64,000 nt of DNA. Source: Altericroceibacterium endophyticum (GTDB taxonomy: Bacteria > Pseudomonadota > Alphaproteobacteria > Sphingomonadales > Sphingomonadaceae). Below, piece after piece: positions 8,272 to 16,530 of this stretch. Position 1 is the first letter of the stretch, and every line of letters starts with the position of its first letter. The stretch spans positions 186,001 through 250,000 of the forward strand of contig NZ_WTYT01000003.1 of the NCBI RefSeq assembly GCF_009827595.1. Direction: 5' to 3'. The notes under the pieces are model-generated. The model saw only the letters and a list, made by a program, of their open reading frames with translations, searched no databases and was not told the origin of the DNA. A program made the position numbers and the translations under genes.

Positions 8272-9609
8272 ATGAAATTTCTTCCCGCTTTGCGTGCTTC
8301 GGCATTATTGACAGCTGTGGCGCTGCTTCCCGCGACGACTGCGGGTTTTGCCCAGGTGGAAGGACGCACGGCCCCCGAATTTGCGAAACTCTACGCCGTG
8401 TATCAGCGGGTGAAAGCGAGTTATGTCGACAAGGTCGATGATGACGTGCTGATCAAAGGCGCGATTGACGGTATGCTGGCCGCGCTCGATCCGCATTCAT
8501 CCTATCTTGACGGCGCCGCCTTGCAGCGCCTCGAAACGATGATTGATGGCAATTATCAGGGGCTTGGCATCTCGGTACAGATGCATGATGGCGCGGTGAA
8601 GGTCGTCTCTCCGTTCAAGGGGAGCCCGGCGGATAAGGCCGGAATCAAGGCGGGCGATTATATCACCCATATTGATGGCAAGCTTATTTACGGGCTGGAA
8701 CTGGACGAGGCCGTTGCCCAGATGCGCGGCAAGGCCGGGACCTCCATCAATCTGACGATCGTCCGCCCAGGCCGTGATGAACCTCTCGAACTCACCGTAA
8801 CGCGCGGTGTGATTGAGCTGGAGCCGGTGACGCATGAATTGAAGGACGGCAAGATTGGCGTCATCAGCGTCAATGAATTCAGCCGCGACGTGGGCAATGA
8901 CGTCAATAATGCATTGTCCGCCCTGCGTGCCGAAGCCGGCGGTGAGCTTAACGGGATCGTATTGGATCTGCGCCGCAATCCGGGTGGTTCGCTGGATGAA
9001 GCCATTGCCCTCTCCGATCTGTTTCTGGATGATGGGCAGATCGTGTCACAGCGCGGCCGTTCGGCCCGCGATACGATCTATTATGATGCCGAAACGGTCT
9101 TTCCGGGCGATGTCGCCGAAGATGTGCCGATGATCGTGCTGATCGATGCGGGCTCCGCCTCCGCCAGTGAGATCGTGGCCGGCGCGCTGCAGGATCAGCA
9201 CCGGGCGCTGATCATGGGGCAGCGCAGCTTTGGTAAAGGCAGTGTCCAGTCGCTCTTGCCGCTGACACAGAACAGCGCGCTGAAACTGACGACGGCCCGC
9301 TATTACACACCCTCGGGGCGCTCTGTGCAGGAAGGCGGGATCGAACCCGATATCCGCGTGCCGCAATTGTCCGATCCCGATGCCGCAAAGCGCGCGAAAT
9401 ATTCCTATCGCGAAAGCGATCTGCGCGGCCATCTGGTGAATGAGATCGAGCTGGAAGACAAAGAGCTCGAAAGCGACAATCGGGATGATCCGCGCTTCTC
9501 GGCCACAGCGGAAGAGCTGGAGGAGCAGGGGATCGAGGATTATCAGCTGCATTACGCCCTGAACACGCTGCGCCGTGCGGGCTCCGCTGTCATGTCGGCG
9601 CGGAAATAA
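8272..9609 (+). CDS. ctpA: S41 family carboxy-terminal processing peptidase
   Basis: 445 residues. A signal peptide (about 1-27, ending ATTAGFA) is followed by a helical region, a PDZ domain (about 95-175) and the S41 serine protease domain. The catalytic Ser is in 'GSASASEIVAGAL' (about Ser297) and the Lys in 'SFGKGSVQSL' (about Lys322). Such periplasmic proteases remove unstable C-termini and regulate cell-wall hydrolases, which fits the EnvC-like gene just upstream. A purine-rich stretch precedes the ATG. The C-terminal tail after about residue 380 is charged. Confidence 0.93.
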   Translation: MKFLPALRASALLTAVALLPATTAGFAQVEGRTAPEFAKLYAVYQRVKASYVDKVDDDVLIKGAIDGMLAALDPHSSYLDGAALQRLETMIDGNYQGLGISVQMHDGAVKVVSPFKGSPADKAGIKAGDYITHIDGKLIYGLELDEAVAQMRGKAGTSINLTIVRPGRDEPLELTVTRGVIELEPVTHELKDGKIGVISVNEFSRDVGNDVNNALSALRAEAGGELNGIVLDLRRNPGGSLDEAIALSDLFLDDGQIVSQRGRSARDTIYYDAETVFPGDVAEDVPMIVLIDAGSASASEIVAGALQDQHRALIMGQRSFGKGSVQSLLPLTQNSALKLTTARYYTPSGRSVQEGGIEPDIRVPQLSDPDAAKRAKYSYRESDLRGHLVNEIELEDKELESDNRDDPRFSATAEELEEQGIEDYQLHYALNTLRRAGSAVMSARK

Positions 9610-9613
9610 GCGC

Positions 9614-10093
9614 GTGGCTGTTGCGCTTGGCCCCTCGGGCAAACTCGCCCGGATGCTGGCAATCGGTGTGCCGGCGCTGCTGCTGGCGGGCGCCTATATC
9701 GGGCAATATGGTTTCGGGCTTTACCCGTGCGAAATGTGCTGGTGGCAGCGCTACCCGCATTTCGCCGCCGTGATATTGGGCATCATGGGCACATTCGTCG
9801 CGCCGCGGCGGCTGTGGATTGCCTTTGCGGCTCTGGCAATCATGGCCTCTGGCGTGATTGGCGGGTTCCACGCCGGGGTTGAATATGGCTGGTGGCAAGG
9901 GCCGACAGCCTGTTCCAATCTGACGGCAGGTGCGGCTGACCCGCTGCAGGCGATCATGACTGCGCCACTGGTACGCTGTGATCAGGTGGCTTGGAGCCTG
10001 TTTGGCATTTCGCTGGCAGGATGGAACTTCATCGTCTCGCTCCTGTCCGGTCTGGCGATCTTTAGTTTGTTGATGCGAAAGGAAAACGCATGA
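9614..10093 (+). CDS. dsbB: Disulfide bond formation protein B
   Basis: 159 residues with four membrane segments. The first periplasmic pair is 'YPCEMCWWQR' (Cys39 and Cys42) and the second pair is Cys100 ('TACSNLT') and Cys122 ('LVRCDQVAW'). That is the DsbB arrangement passing electrons from DsbA to ubiquinone. I chose GTG 9614, 4 nt after ctpA, because the longer start lies inside ctpA and adds a non-membrane stretch. It overlaps coq7 by ATGA, linking a quinone-using enzyme to a quinone-making one. dsbA is not in the window. Confidence 0.9.
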   Translation: MAVALGPSGKLARMLAIGVPALLLAGAYIGQYGFGLYPCEMCWWQRYPHFAAVILGIMGTFVAPRRLWIAFAALAIMASGVIGGFHAGVEYGWWQGPTACSNLTAGAADPLQAIMTAPLVRCDQVAWSLFGISLAGWNFIVSLLSGLAIFSLLMRKENA

Positions 10094-10608
10094 AGCCCGA
10101 CAGATCTTCCATGGTCCGCGTTGATCAGGCGGGCGAATATGGCGCCACCCGCATCTATGCAGGGCAACTGGCCGTGATGGGCGAGCGCGGTCCCCATGCG
10201 ACCGAAATACGCGCCATGGCCTTGCAGGAAGAGGAGCATCGCGCACGGTTTGATGCGATGATGACCGAACGCGGCGTGCGCCCGACCTTGTTGCAGCCGT
10301 TCTGGTCGGTGGCGGGCTTCGCGCTGGGTGCCGGAACGGCGCTGATCGGACCCAAGGCCGCGATGGCCTGTACCGCCGCGATCGAGGAAGAAATCGATCA
10401 GCATTATACGGCGCAGCTCGACGATCTGGAACAGCAGGGCGACGATCCGGAACTGGCGGGTATCGTGCACAAATTCCGCGATGAAGAGCGGGAGCACCGC
10501 GATGCCGCGCTGGCAGCCGGGGCGGAAGAGGCTGTGGCCTATCCGCTGCTGCATGGCGCAATCCGTTTGGGGTGCCGTCTGGCGATTCGTCTTTCGGAAC
10601 GAATCTAG
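10090..10608 (+). CDS. coq7: Demethoxyubiquinone hydroxylase Coq7
   Basis: 172-residue di-iron monooxygenase that hydroxylates 5-demethoxyubiquinol, a late step of ubiquinone synthesis, at the membrane. Ferritin-like ligands are visible: 'VDQAGEYGAT', the E-x-x-H pair in 'QEEEHRARF', 'AIEEEIDQHY' and 'DEEREHRDAAL'. Its start overlaps the dsbB stop (ATGA), so translation is probably coupled. It is the last gene of the co-directional run that begins at proA. Confidence 0.94.
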   Translation: MKPDRSSMVRVDQAGEYGATRIYAGQLAVMGERGPHATEIRAMALQEEEHRARFDAMMTERGVRPTLLQPFWSVAGFALGAGTALIGPKAAMACTAAIEEEIDQHYTAQLDDLEQQGDDPELAGIVHKFRDEEREHRDAALAAGAEEAVAYPLLHGAIRLGCRLAIRLSERI

Positions 10609-10633
10609 CCTATCAAGGGCTTCATATGCAGTT

Positions 10634-10659
10634 CATTGGTTAAAGCTGATGAACCAGTG
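10634..10659 (+). promoter_or_regulatory. Imperfect inverted repeat upstream of the secreted hypothetical gene
   Basis: CATTGGTT (10634-10641) pairs with AACCAGTG (10652-10659) with one G-T pair, about 50 nt before the ATG at 10711. It may be an operator or leader hairpin. No T-run follows, so it is not a terminator. Confidence 0.2.
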
Positions 10660-10710
10660 ATTATATTATGGAGAGGTGCAGAGCCTCTGCCATCGAAGGA
10701 AGGATTGACC

Positions 10711-11265
10711 ATGAAACGCCTGATTATCATTGCTGGCGCGCTTGCGAGCTCAGCCATGGCTCCAATGCCTGCGGCTGCGCAGGATGAGCCGGGTGAAAAG
10801 GTCAATCAGCTGATTATCTATGGTGAGGACAAATGCCCGCAGTCGCCCCCCGGTGAAATCACGGTCTGCGCGCGCATGGATGAAAGCGAACGCTACCGCA
10901 TTCCCGAAACCCTGCGCGAGAGCGACGATCCGGCCAATGAAAGCTGGACCAGCCGGGTGCAGGCCTATGAAACGATCGGCGATTTTGGCGCGCTGTCCTG
11001 CACCCCCTCGGGCGCGGGCGGTGACCTTGGCTGTACGCAGAAACTGATCGACACAGCCTATGCAGAGCGGAAGGAAAGCTCCAATATCCGCTTCAGCGAA
11101 CTGATCCAGCAGGCACGGGAAGAGCGGCTTTCGACAATTGATGAAGAAGCCGCCGAGACCCAGGCCCGGGTCGAGGAAATCGAGCGCGAATATGACGCAC
11201 GTCAGCGCCGTGAAGCCGAAGCGGCTGAGCAACAATCGGATGCGGCTGCTCCCGGCGATCAATAA
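10711..11265 (+). CDS. Secreted hypothetical protein with Glu-rich coiled-coil tail
   Basis: 184 residues; I do not recognise the function. The N-terminus 'MKRLIIIAGALASSAMAPMP' is a clear signal peptide, probably cut after AAA-Q near residue 23. The mature part begins with a region holding four cysteines ('DKCPQSPPGEITVCARMDES', 'GALSCTPSGAGGDLGCTQKL') that could form two disulfides. The last 60 residues are a charged helix ('QAREERLSTIDEEAAETQAR') likely to coil. A good AAGGAAGGA site precedes the ATG. It is a periplasmic or exported protein of the type found in sphingomonad genomes, with a dsbB gene nearby. Confidence 0.7.
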   Translation: MKRLIIIAGALASSAMAPMPAAAQDEPGEKVNQLIIYGEDKCPQSPPGEITVCARMDESERYRIPETLRESDDPANESWTSRVQAYETIGDFGALSCTPSGAGGDLGCTQKLIDTAYAERKESSNIRFSELIQQAREERLSTIDEEAAETQARVEEIEREYDARQRREAEAAEQQSDAAAPGDQ

Positions 11266-11272
11266 ATACGCG

Positions 11273-11296
11273 TTAACTATAGGCATCATTAACTAT
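11273..11296 (+). repeat. Direct repeat TTAACTAT x2 in front of wecB
   Basis: TTAACTAT occurs at 11273-11280 and 11289-11296, a 16-nt period, 20 nt before the wecB ATG. It may be a binding site or part of the promoter. The spacing (TTAA-N12-TTAA) does not match the CtrA box. Confidence 0.3.
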
Positions 11297-11315
11297 CGGG
11301 ATGTAGAGCCGTGTC

Positions 11316-12461
11316 ATGACCAAACGGCTCCGCATTCTGACGATATTCGGCACTCGGCCCGAAGCGATTAAATTATTCCCACTGGCACACCGTCTGGGGG
11401 CGGATGATCGTTTCGATTCGCGCATTTGCGTCAGCGCGCAGCATCGCGGGTTGCTGGATCAGGTGCTCTCCATCGCCGGGCTGGTGCCCGATCACGATCT
11501 GGATCTGATGCGCCCCGACCAGACGCTCGATTCGCTGACCGCCGCTTTGTTGACCGGGCTGGGGAAGGTGATGGATGCGGAGACACCCGATTGCGTTGTG
11601 GTGCAGGGCGATACCGCCACGGCCATGAGCGGGGCGCTCGCGGCCTATTACCGCAAGATTCCAGTCGCTCATGTCGAGGCTGGTCTGCGCAGCGGCGACA
11701 TTTATCATCCTTGGCCAGAAGAAGTGAATCGCAAGATCATCGGCAGTATGGCCGCGCTTCACTTTGCCCCGACCGAAACGGCGGCGGCGGCGCTGGCCCG
11801 CGAAAATGTCGATCCTTCCACTATTCACGTCACCGGCAATACGGTGATCGATGCGCTACACTGGATTACCGCGCGGATTGCGCAGGAACCGGCCCTGGCG
11901 GGTGATCTTGCCCCATGGGAGAAGCGCTTTTCCGGCAAGCGAATCATTGGTGTCACGACCCATCGGCGGGAAAATTTCGGTGGCGGTCTGGAAGCGATTG
12001 CCAGCGCCCTGCGCGAAATTGCTGCGCGCGATGATGTGGCGCTGATCTTCCCGGTTCACCCCAATCCCAATGTGCGCAAGGTCATGGATGGGGCCTTGGC
12101 GGGGTTTGATAATGTGGCGCTGATCGAACCGCTCGATTATCCCAATTTCGCCCGGCTGATCGATATTTGTGATCTGATGCTGACCGATAGTGGCGGCGTG
12201 CAGGAAGAAGCGCCCGCATTGGGCAAGCCGGTGCTGGTCATGCGCGAGACGACCGAGCGCCCCGAAGGGGTTGCCGCGGGGACCGCGCGGCTGGTCGGCA
12301 CCGACACGGCGAATATAGTCAGCGAAGTGACCCGGCTGCTCGATGATGCAGAGGTTTATGGCAAGATGGCCCGGGCGCATAATCCCTTCGGCGACGGGCA
12401 CAGTGCGCAGCGTATTGCGGACCATCTGGCGGGCCTTGGAAATCAGGCCGTAAACTCATAA
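11316..12461 (+). CDS. wecB: UDP-N-acetylglucosamine 2-epimerase (non-hydrolysing)
   Basis: 381 residues. It interconverts UDP-GlcNAc and UDP-ManNAc in the cytoplasm. Diagnostic segments are 'FGTRPEAIKLFPLA' at the start, 'VQGDTATAMSGALAA', 'VAHVEAGLRSGD', 'TTHRRENFGG' and 'TDSGGVQEEAPALGKP'. With wecC downstream it supplies UDP-ManNAcA for a surface glycan, capsule or exopolysaccharide. No polymerase, flippase or complete glycosyltransferase is present nearby. No strong ribosome-binding site precedes the ATG. A 349-bp structured gap separates it from wecC. Confidence 0.95.
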   Translation: MTKRLRILTIFGTRPEAIKLFPLAHRLGADDRFDSRICVSAQHRGLLDQVLSIAGLVPDHDLDLMRPDQTLDSLTAALLTGLGKVMDAETPDCVVVQGDTATAMSGALAAYYRKIPVAHVEAGLRSGDIYHPWPEEVNRKIIGSMAALHFAPTETAAAALARENVDPSTIHVTGNTVIDALHWITARIAQEPALAGDLAPWEKRFSGKRIIGVTTHRRENFGGGLEAIASALREIAARDDVALIFPVHPNPNVRKVMDGALAGFDNVALIEPLDYPNFARLIDICDLMLTDSGGVQEEAPALGKPVLVMRETTERPEGVAAGTARLVGTDTANIVSEVTRLLDDAEVYGKMARAHNPFGDGHSAQRIADHLAGLGNQAVNS

Positions 12462-12810
12462 ACAGCACCATCGAGGCGCCCAAATGGCGAACATATCGGA
12501 GCAAAGCGCCCGCCGGGAAGGCTGTTTGCCTTTCCAAGGGCGATTTGGTTCGAGAGGGAAGCCATTTGAGCGTCGCAAAGCGATTTGGCCAAAATGGCCC
12601 ATCGCTGCGTTAAGAAGCCTTGAAATATCGACATATTCCCACGCCTTCTTTCCTTGCGCTGAGCCATTTTGCCTCAAACCTCGACGGTGGTATTTATCGG
12701 TTTACGGTCTAAGTTTGATTATTGCGGTGGCAACCGGCGCTCTTCGCAAGTTTCACCTTACTTTATGCTTTTCATTGTAGATGTCGGCCAATCAACAGGC
12801 GGGGAATTTC
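12462..12810 (+). other. Structured intergenic region between wecB and wecC
   Basis: About 350 bp without a convincing gene. It holds several hairpins: GGGAAGGC/GCCTTTCC near 12514-12535; a GCGAT..GGCC / GGCC..ATCGC stem at about 12580-12605; and AAGAAG (12612-12617)/CTTCTT (12645-12650) enclosing AATAT (12624-12628)/ATATT (12633-12637). GCGATTTGG occurs twice (about 12540 and 12580). A minus-strand open frame of 74 codons (12443-12667) crosses it but overlaps the wecB end and has no known domain. It is probably a long leader, a regulatory RNA or a dispersed repeat. Confidence 0.4.
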
Positions 12811-14112
12811 ATGCGCGGCGTTCAGCAACCCACAGTGAGTGTTATCGGGCTGGGCTATATCGGCTTGCCCACGGCAGCTGTCATTGCCCGAAGCGGCATG
12901 CAAGTCTGCGGTACGGATGTTTCCGAAAGGGTCGTTGAAACGATCAATCGCGGCGAGATTCATATCGAGGAAGTGGATCTCGACGGTCTGGTGCAGGGCG
13001 TGGTGCAGCGGGGATTGCTGAAGGCTTCAACCAGTATTTCACCCGCCGATGTTTTCGTCATTGCCGTGCCGACGCCCTTCCACAAGGATGGCAAGCATAC
13101 GCCGGATATATCCTATGTGCTGGATGCGGCGCGCGGCATCGCGCCGGTGCTGAAGACTGGTGATGTCATCATTCTGGAATCGACCTCTCCCGTCGGTACG
13201 ACAGAGGCGATGCGCGATCTGATCGCGCAGGAACGGCCCGATCTGGCCGTCCCCGGCCAATGTTCGGGGACGCCCGATATTTCCATTGCCTATTGTCCGG
13301 AACGGGTGCTGCCGGGGCGGATTCTGGAAGAGCTGATCAATAATGATCGCTCGATCGGCGGAATTACCCCGCGCTGCGCCCGCAAGGCGCTGGCTTTCTA
13401 CAAACGCTTCGTGCGTGGAACCTGCGTCACCACCGATGCGCGTTCGGCCGAAATGACCAAGCTGGTCGAAAATGCCTATCGCGACGTGAATATCGCTTTC
13501 GCCAATGAACTGTCCATGGTGGCTGATTCGATGGATATGGACGTGTGGGAAGTCATTCGTCTGGCCAATCGGCATCCGCGCGTGAATATCCTGCAGCCTG
13601 GACCGGGTGTGGGCGGACATTGTATCGCGGTTGATCCGTGGTTCATCGTCCACGGCGCGCCGGATAAGACGCCGCTGATCCAGAATGCCAGGCAGGTGAA
13701 TGACCGCAAGATCCATCATGTGATCGAGCAGGCCTGTGCGCTGGTTGATGCGCAACCGGGGGCGAAAGTGGCCTGTCTCGGCCTGGCCTTCAAAGCGAAT
13801 ATCGACGATTTCCGCGAAAGCCCGGCGCGTCTGGTGGCCGCATCACTGGCCCGCAAATTCGGCGCCCGCATCCATGTGGTGGAGCCGTATGCGGATCAAT
13901 TGCCGATCGAGTTTGAAGGCACGGGGGCGCAGCAGATCGATATCGATACCGCGCTGGAGGAATGCGACATTCTGATCGTGCTAGTCGATCATGACGTCTT
14001 CCGGTCCGTACCGCTGGCCGAACGGGTTACGAAACAGGTTTATGATACGCGCGGCATCTGGCCCGATCAGCCTGACAGCAAGGCGCTGATGGAACTTCGC
14101 CGCAGCGTGTGA
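12811..14112 (+). CDS. wecC: UDP-N-acetyl-D-mannosamine dehydrogenase
   Basis: 433 residues. It oxidises UDP-ManNAc twice with NAD+ to UDP-ManNAcA. The Rossmann motif 'VIGLGYIGLPTAAVIARSG' is near the N-terminus, 'TINRGEIHIEEVDLDGLVQ' is typical of WecC, and the catalytic cysteine is in 'GPGVGGHCIAVDPWFI' (about Cys271). I chose ATG 12811 because GGCGGGG lies 7 nt upstream and the N-terminus then aligns with known WecC; ATG 12781 would add 10 residues and lacks such a site. It acts directly after WecB. Confidence 0.94.
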   Translation: MRGVQQPTVSVIGLGYIGLPTAAVIARSGMQVCGTDVSERVVETINRGEIHIEEVDLDGLVQGVVQRGLLKASTSISPADVFVIAVPTPFHKDGKHTPDISYVLDAARGIAPVLKTGDVIILESTSPVGTTEAMRDLIAQERPDLAVPGQCSGTPDISIAYCPERVLPGRILEELINNDRSIGGITPRCARKALAFYKRFVRGTCVTTDARSAEMTKLVENAYRDVNIAFANELSMVADSMDMDVWEVIRLANRHPRVNILQPGPGVGGHCIAVDPWFIVHGAPDKTPLIQNARQVNDRKIHHVIEQACALVDAQPGAKVACLGLAFKANIDDFRESPARLVAASLARKFGARIHVVEPYADQLPIEFEGTGAQQIDIDTALEECDILIVLVDHDVFRSVPLAERVTKQVYDTRGIWPDQPDSKALMELRRSV

Positions 14113-14120
14113 TTCAATCT

Positions 14121-14145
14121 GGAACGCGATGTCTTTTCAATCGGT
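14121..14145 (+). promoter_or_regulatory. Possible EcfG-type promoter for the copper-binding protein
   Basis: GGAAC at 14121-14125, a 16-nt spacer, then CGGT (GGTT if the spacer is 17). The alphaproteobacterial general-stress consensus is GGAAC-N16/17-CGTT, so the -10 is a 3-of-4 match. It lies about 50 nt before the ATG at 14174. Confidence 0.3.
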
Positions 14146-14173
14146 TGGTCTTTGGCAACCCGAGGAGAGAACT

Positions 14174-14587
14174 ATGTCGCTTGTTGAAATGGTGTCCCGT
14201 CACCCCCTGATTGACGATGTTAATGAGGAGCTGGTGGAAGCAGGGCGCCATGCCATGCTCTGCAGCCTGTTCTGCACCTCTTGCGCCGATGCCTGCGGGG
14301 CGGAGGATGATGGCACGCATCGCGATTGTATTCGTACGTGCCTTGATTGCGCCGATATCTGCATGGCCACAGCGCGGTTGGCGGTGCGCAATTCGATCGA
14401 GAATGTCGATGTGATGCGGGCTCAGCTGGAAATGTGCATTCTGGCCTGCGAGCGCTGCGCCACGCAATGTGAGAAGCATGACAGCGGGCATTGCGCTCTC
14501 TGCGCCAAAATGTGCCGGGAATGCGCGGCGGATTGCCGCAAGGCTTTGCCGAGCGTTCATAATGGCCACCCGGCCGGTTTCTCCTGA
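14174..14587 (+). CDS. Four-helix bundle copper-binding protein (DUF326/Csp-like)
   Basis: 137 residues with 17 cysteines, many in CxxxC pairs on helices: 'MLCSLFCTSCADACG', 'CIRTCLDCADIC', 'MCILACERCATQCEKH', 'CALCAKMCRECAADCRK'. This is the pattern of the four-helix bundle copper storage proteins (Csp), whose core binds many Cu(I) ions through thiolates. No signal peptide is visible, so it should be cytosolic like Csp3. GAGGAGAG lies 5 nt before the ATG. It follows wecC on the same strand, but function and the candidate stress promoter suggest independent control. Confidence 0.85.
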   Translation: MSLVEMVSRHPLIDDVNEELVEAGRHAMLCSLFCTSCADACGAEDDGTHRDCIRTCLDCADICMATARLAVRNSIENVDVMRAQLEMCILACERCATQCEKHDSGHCALCAKMCRECAADCRKALPSVHNGHPAGFS

Positions 14588-14656
14588 AACCAGCCGGACG
14601 GTGCCATCATGCTTTGATTGGGGGCGAGGCGCTAACCGCCTGCGCCGCCGCATTCG

Positions 14657-15463
14657 TCACGCCAGCGAAATATCCGGCGCATCTTCCTGCTTCATTCCGA
14701 CCACGTGATAGCCGGCATCGACATGATGCACTTCGCCGGTGACGCCGGATGAAAGATCGGACAGCAGATAGAGGCCCGCGCCGCCGACATCGTCGATGGT
14801 GACATTGCGGCGCAAGGGTGAATTCAGCTCATTCCATTTCAGGATATAGCGGAAATCGCCAATTCCGCTCGCCGCCAATGTCTTGATCGGTCCGGCGGAA
14901 ATCGCATTCACGCGAATATTCTCCGGCCCCAGATCATTGGCCAGATATTGCACGCTGGTTTCCAGCGCCGCCTTGGCTACACCCATCACATTGTAATGCG
15001 GTACGACCTTTTCCGCGCCATAATAGGTAAGCGTCAGCACAGAACCGCCGCTTTCGGGCATCATTTCCCGGGCGCGCTTGGTCACTGCCACCAGGCTGTA
15101 GGCGGAAATATTCATCGTCATCAGGAAATTATCGAGGCTGGTGTCGACATATTTCCCGCGTAATTCGGTTTTGTCCGAAAAGCCGATGGCGTGGACGATG
15201 AAGTCCAGACTATCCCAATGGCTCTTGAGTTCATCAAACGCGGCATCCAGCTTATCCATATCGGATACGTCGCATTCGATCATGATATCGGAGCCCAGCG
15301 TTTCCGCCAGCGGCTTCACCCGCTTCAGCAGTGCATCACCCTGATAGGAGAAGGCCAGTTCGGCCCCATGCTCTCTCAGCTGCTTCGCGATACCCCAGGC
15401 CAGTGATTTGTCATTGGCCAAGCCCATGATCAGGCCGCGTTTGCCTTTCATCAGACCGCTCAT
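14657..15463 (-). CDS. fabI: Enoyl-[acyl-carrier-protein] reductase (NADH) FabI
   Basis: 268-residue short-chain dehydrogenase that performs the last reduction of fatty-acid elongation. The N-terminal 'KRGLIMGLANDKSLAWGIAK' is the FabI nucleotide-binding signature. The catalytic Tyr and Lys appear as Tyr147, Tyr157 and Lys164 in 'TYYGAEKVVPHYNVMGVAKA', one residue offset from E. coli FabI. The stop of the upstream YihY gene is directly adjacent to this ATG, so they are coupled. Confidence 0.96.
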   Translation of the reverse strand: MSGLMKGKRGLIMGLANDKSLAWGIAKQLREHGAELAFSYQGDALLKRVKPLAETLGSDIMIECDVSDMDKLDAAFDELKSHWDSLDFIVHAIGFSDKTELRGKYVDTSLDNFLMTMNISAYSLVAVTKRAREMMPESGGSVLTLTYYGAEKVVPHYNVMGVAKAALETSVQYLANDLGPENIRVNAISAGPIKTLAASGIGDFRYILKWNELNSPLRRNVTIDDVGGAGLYLLSDLSSGVTGEVHHVDAGYHVVGMKQEDAPDISLA

Positions 15464-16474
15464 TTAACCCTTGTCCTCCATAGACTGCGCCTCCTGGCGA
15501 TTTTCTCGATTATCCGCTTCGCCGATCCAGTCCTCTTCATCGGGAGGTTCGACAAGCGCTGCGTTGAGTTCAGCGCCCATTACCATTCCTAGGCCCACGA
15601 GCCAGAAAAAGAAAAGCGCGATCATCATTCCTGCCAGCGAGCCATAGGTCAGATTATAGCTGAATACGCTGCGCAGCAGCGGTGGCAGAATGATGGTGAC
15701 GCCCACCCACCATCCCGTAACCAGCAAAGCGCCGGGCCATTTGGGATAGCAGCGTTGACGATAATGCGCCGGGGTGAGCGTGTAAAACAACATATAGAGC
15801 GACCCGAACAAACCCGCCGCCGGGACGATCCGCGACAGCGATAGCTGGCCCAGCACCGTGTTCAATTCGGGAAAATACGCCTCGATCACCTGCTGTGCCG
15901 TGCCGATCATGACCTGCGCGATCAGTGACAGCATCAACAGCAACACTGCGCCGATAATGATGCCGGTCGACAACAGCCGCGTTTTCCAGAATGCCGCGGT
16001 TGGATGCGTGCCATAGGCGCGGCGCAATATATCGCGAATAGTCTCGATCAAACTGCCGACGGTCCACAGGCCGAACAATCCGCCAGCCCACAGCAGCCAG
16101 CCGCTGCGCTGTTCGATCACATCGCGGGCGACCGGCCCGATGACATCACCCACAACCGGGGGCAGGGCGTATAAAATCGCATTGATCGAAGCCGCCCGTT
16201 CGCTGTCTTCCCCCACCAGAGAGAAGATCGCCGCGCCGGTGATGAAAAAGGGAAAGATGGCCAGCATCGCCATGTAAGCGAGATTGCCGGCATGGATGAA
16301 CCCGTCATTATAGGCTCCCACCGCGACGCGTTTGATCACTTCAAATGCGCGGCTGCCGGGGCCCACCTGCTTTTTCACACGGGCTTGCAGGCTACGGTGC
16401 TGCTTACGCCGTGCTTCAGGCGAAAAATCCGGCACCGGAGGGCCCGGGCGATCTTCTTCCGAAAGTCCGGGCAA
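15464..16474 (-). CDS. YihY/BrkB family inner-membrane protein
   Basis: 336 residues of the YihY/virulence factor BrkB family (once called RNase BN in error). About six membrane segments are seen between residues 60 and 295, with 'IFPFFITGAAIFSLVGE', 'LPPVVGDVIGPVARDVI' and 'YGSLAGMMIALFFFWLVGLG', followed by an acidic cytoplasmic tail. Its role is not well established in the family; transport of small molecules has been proposed. I accept TTG 16474 because GAGGTG lies about 6 nt upstream. It sits between a DnaJ-type gene and fabI, on the same strand. Confidence 0.85.
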   Translation of the reverse strand: MPGLSEEDRPGPPVPDFSPEARRKQHRSLQARVKKQVGPGSRAFEVIKRVAVGAYNDGFIHAGNLAYMAMLAIFPFFITGAAIFSLVGEDSERAASINAILYALPPVVGDVIGPVARDVIEQRSGWLLWAGGLFGLWTVGSLIETIRDILRRAYGTHPTAAFWKTRLLSTGIIIGAVLLLMLSLIAQVMIGTAQQVIEAYFPELNTVLGQLSLSRIVPAAGLFGSLYMLFYTLTPAHYRQRCYPKWPGALLVTGWWVGVTIILPPLLRSVFSYNLTYGSLAGMMIALFFFWLVGLGMVMGAELNAALVEPPDEEDWIGEADNRENRQEAQSMEDKG

Positions 16475-16530
16475 GCCGTTGCACCTCTTCCACTAAATTG
16501 TACCGACACCCTGCTGAATAGCACTGCGCA

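Noticed and set aside
12443-12667. 74-codon minus-strand frame in the wecB-wecC gap
   Set aside because: It overlaps the end of wecB and has no known domain. The region looks structural, so it is reported as a non-coding finding.
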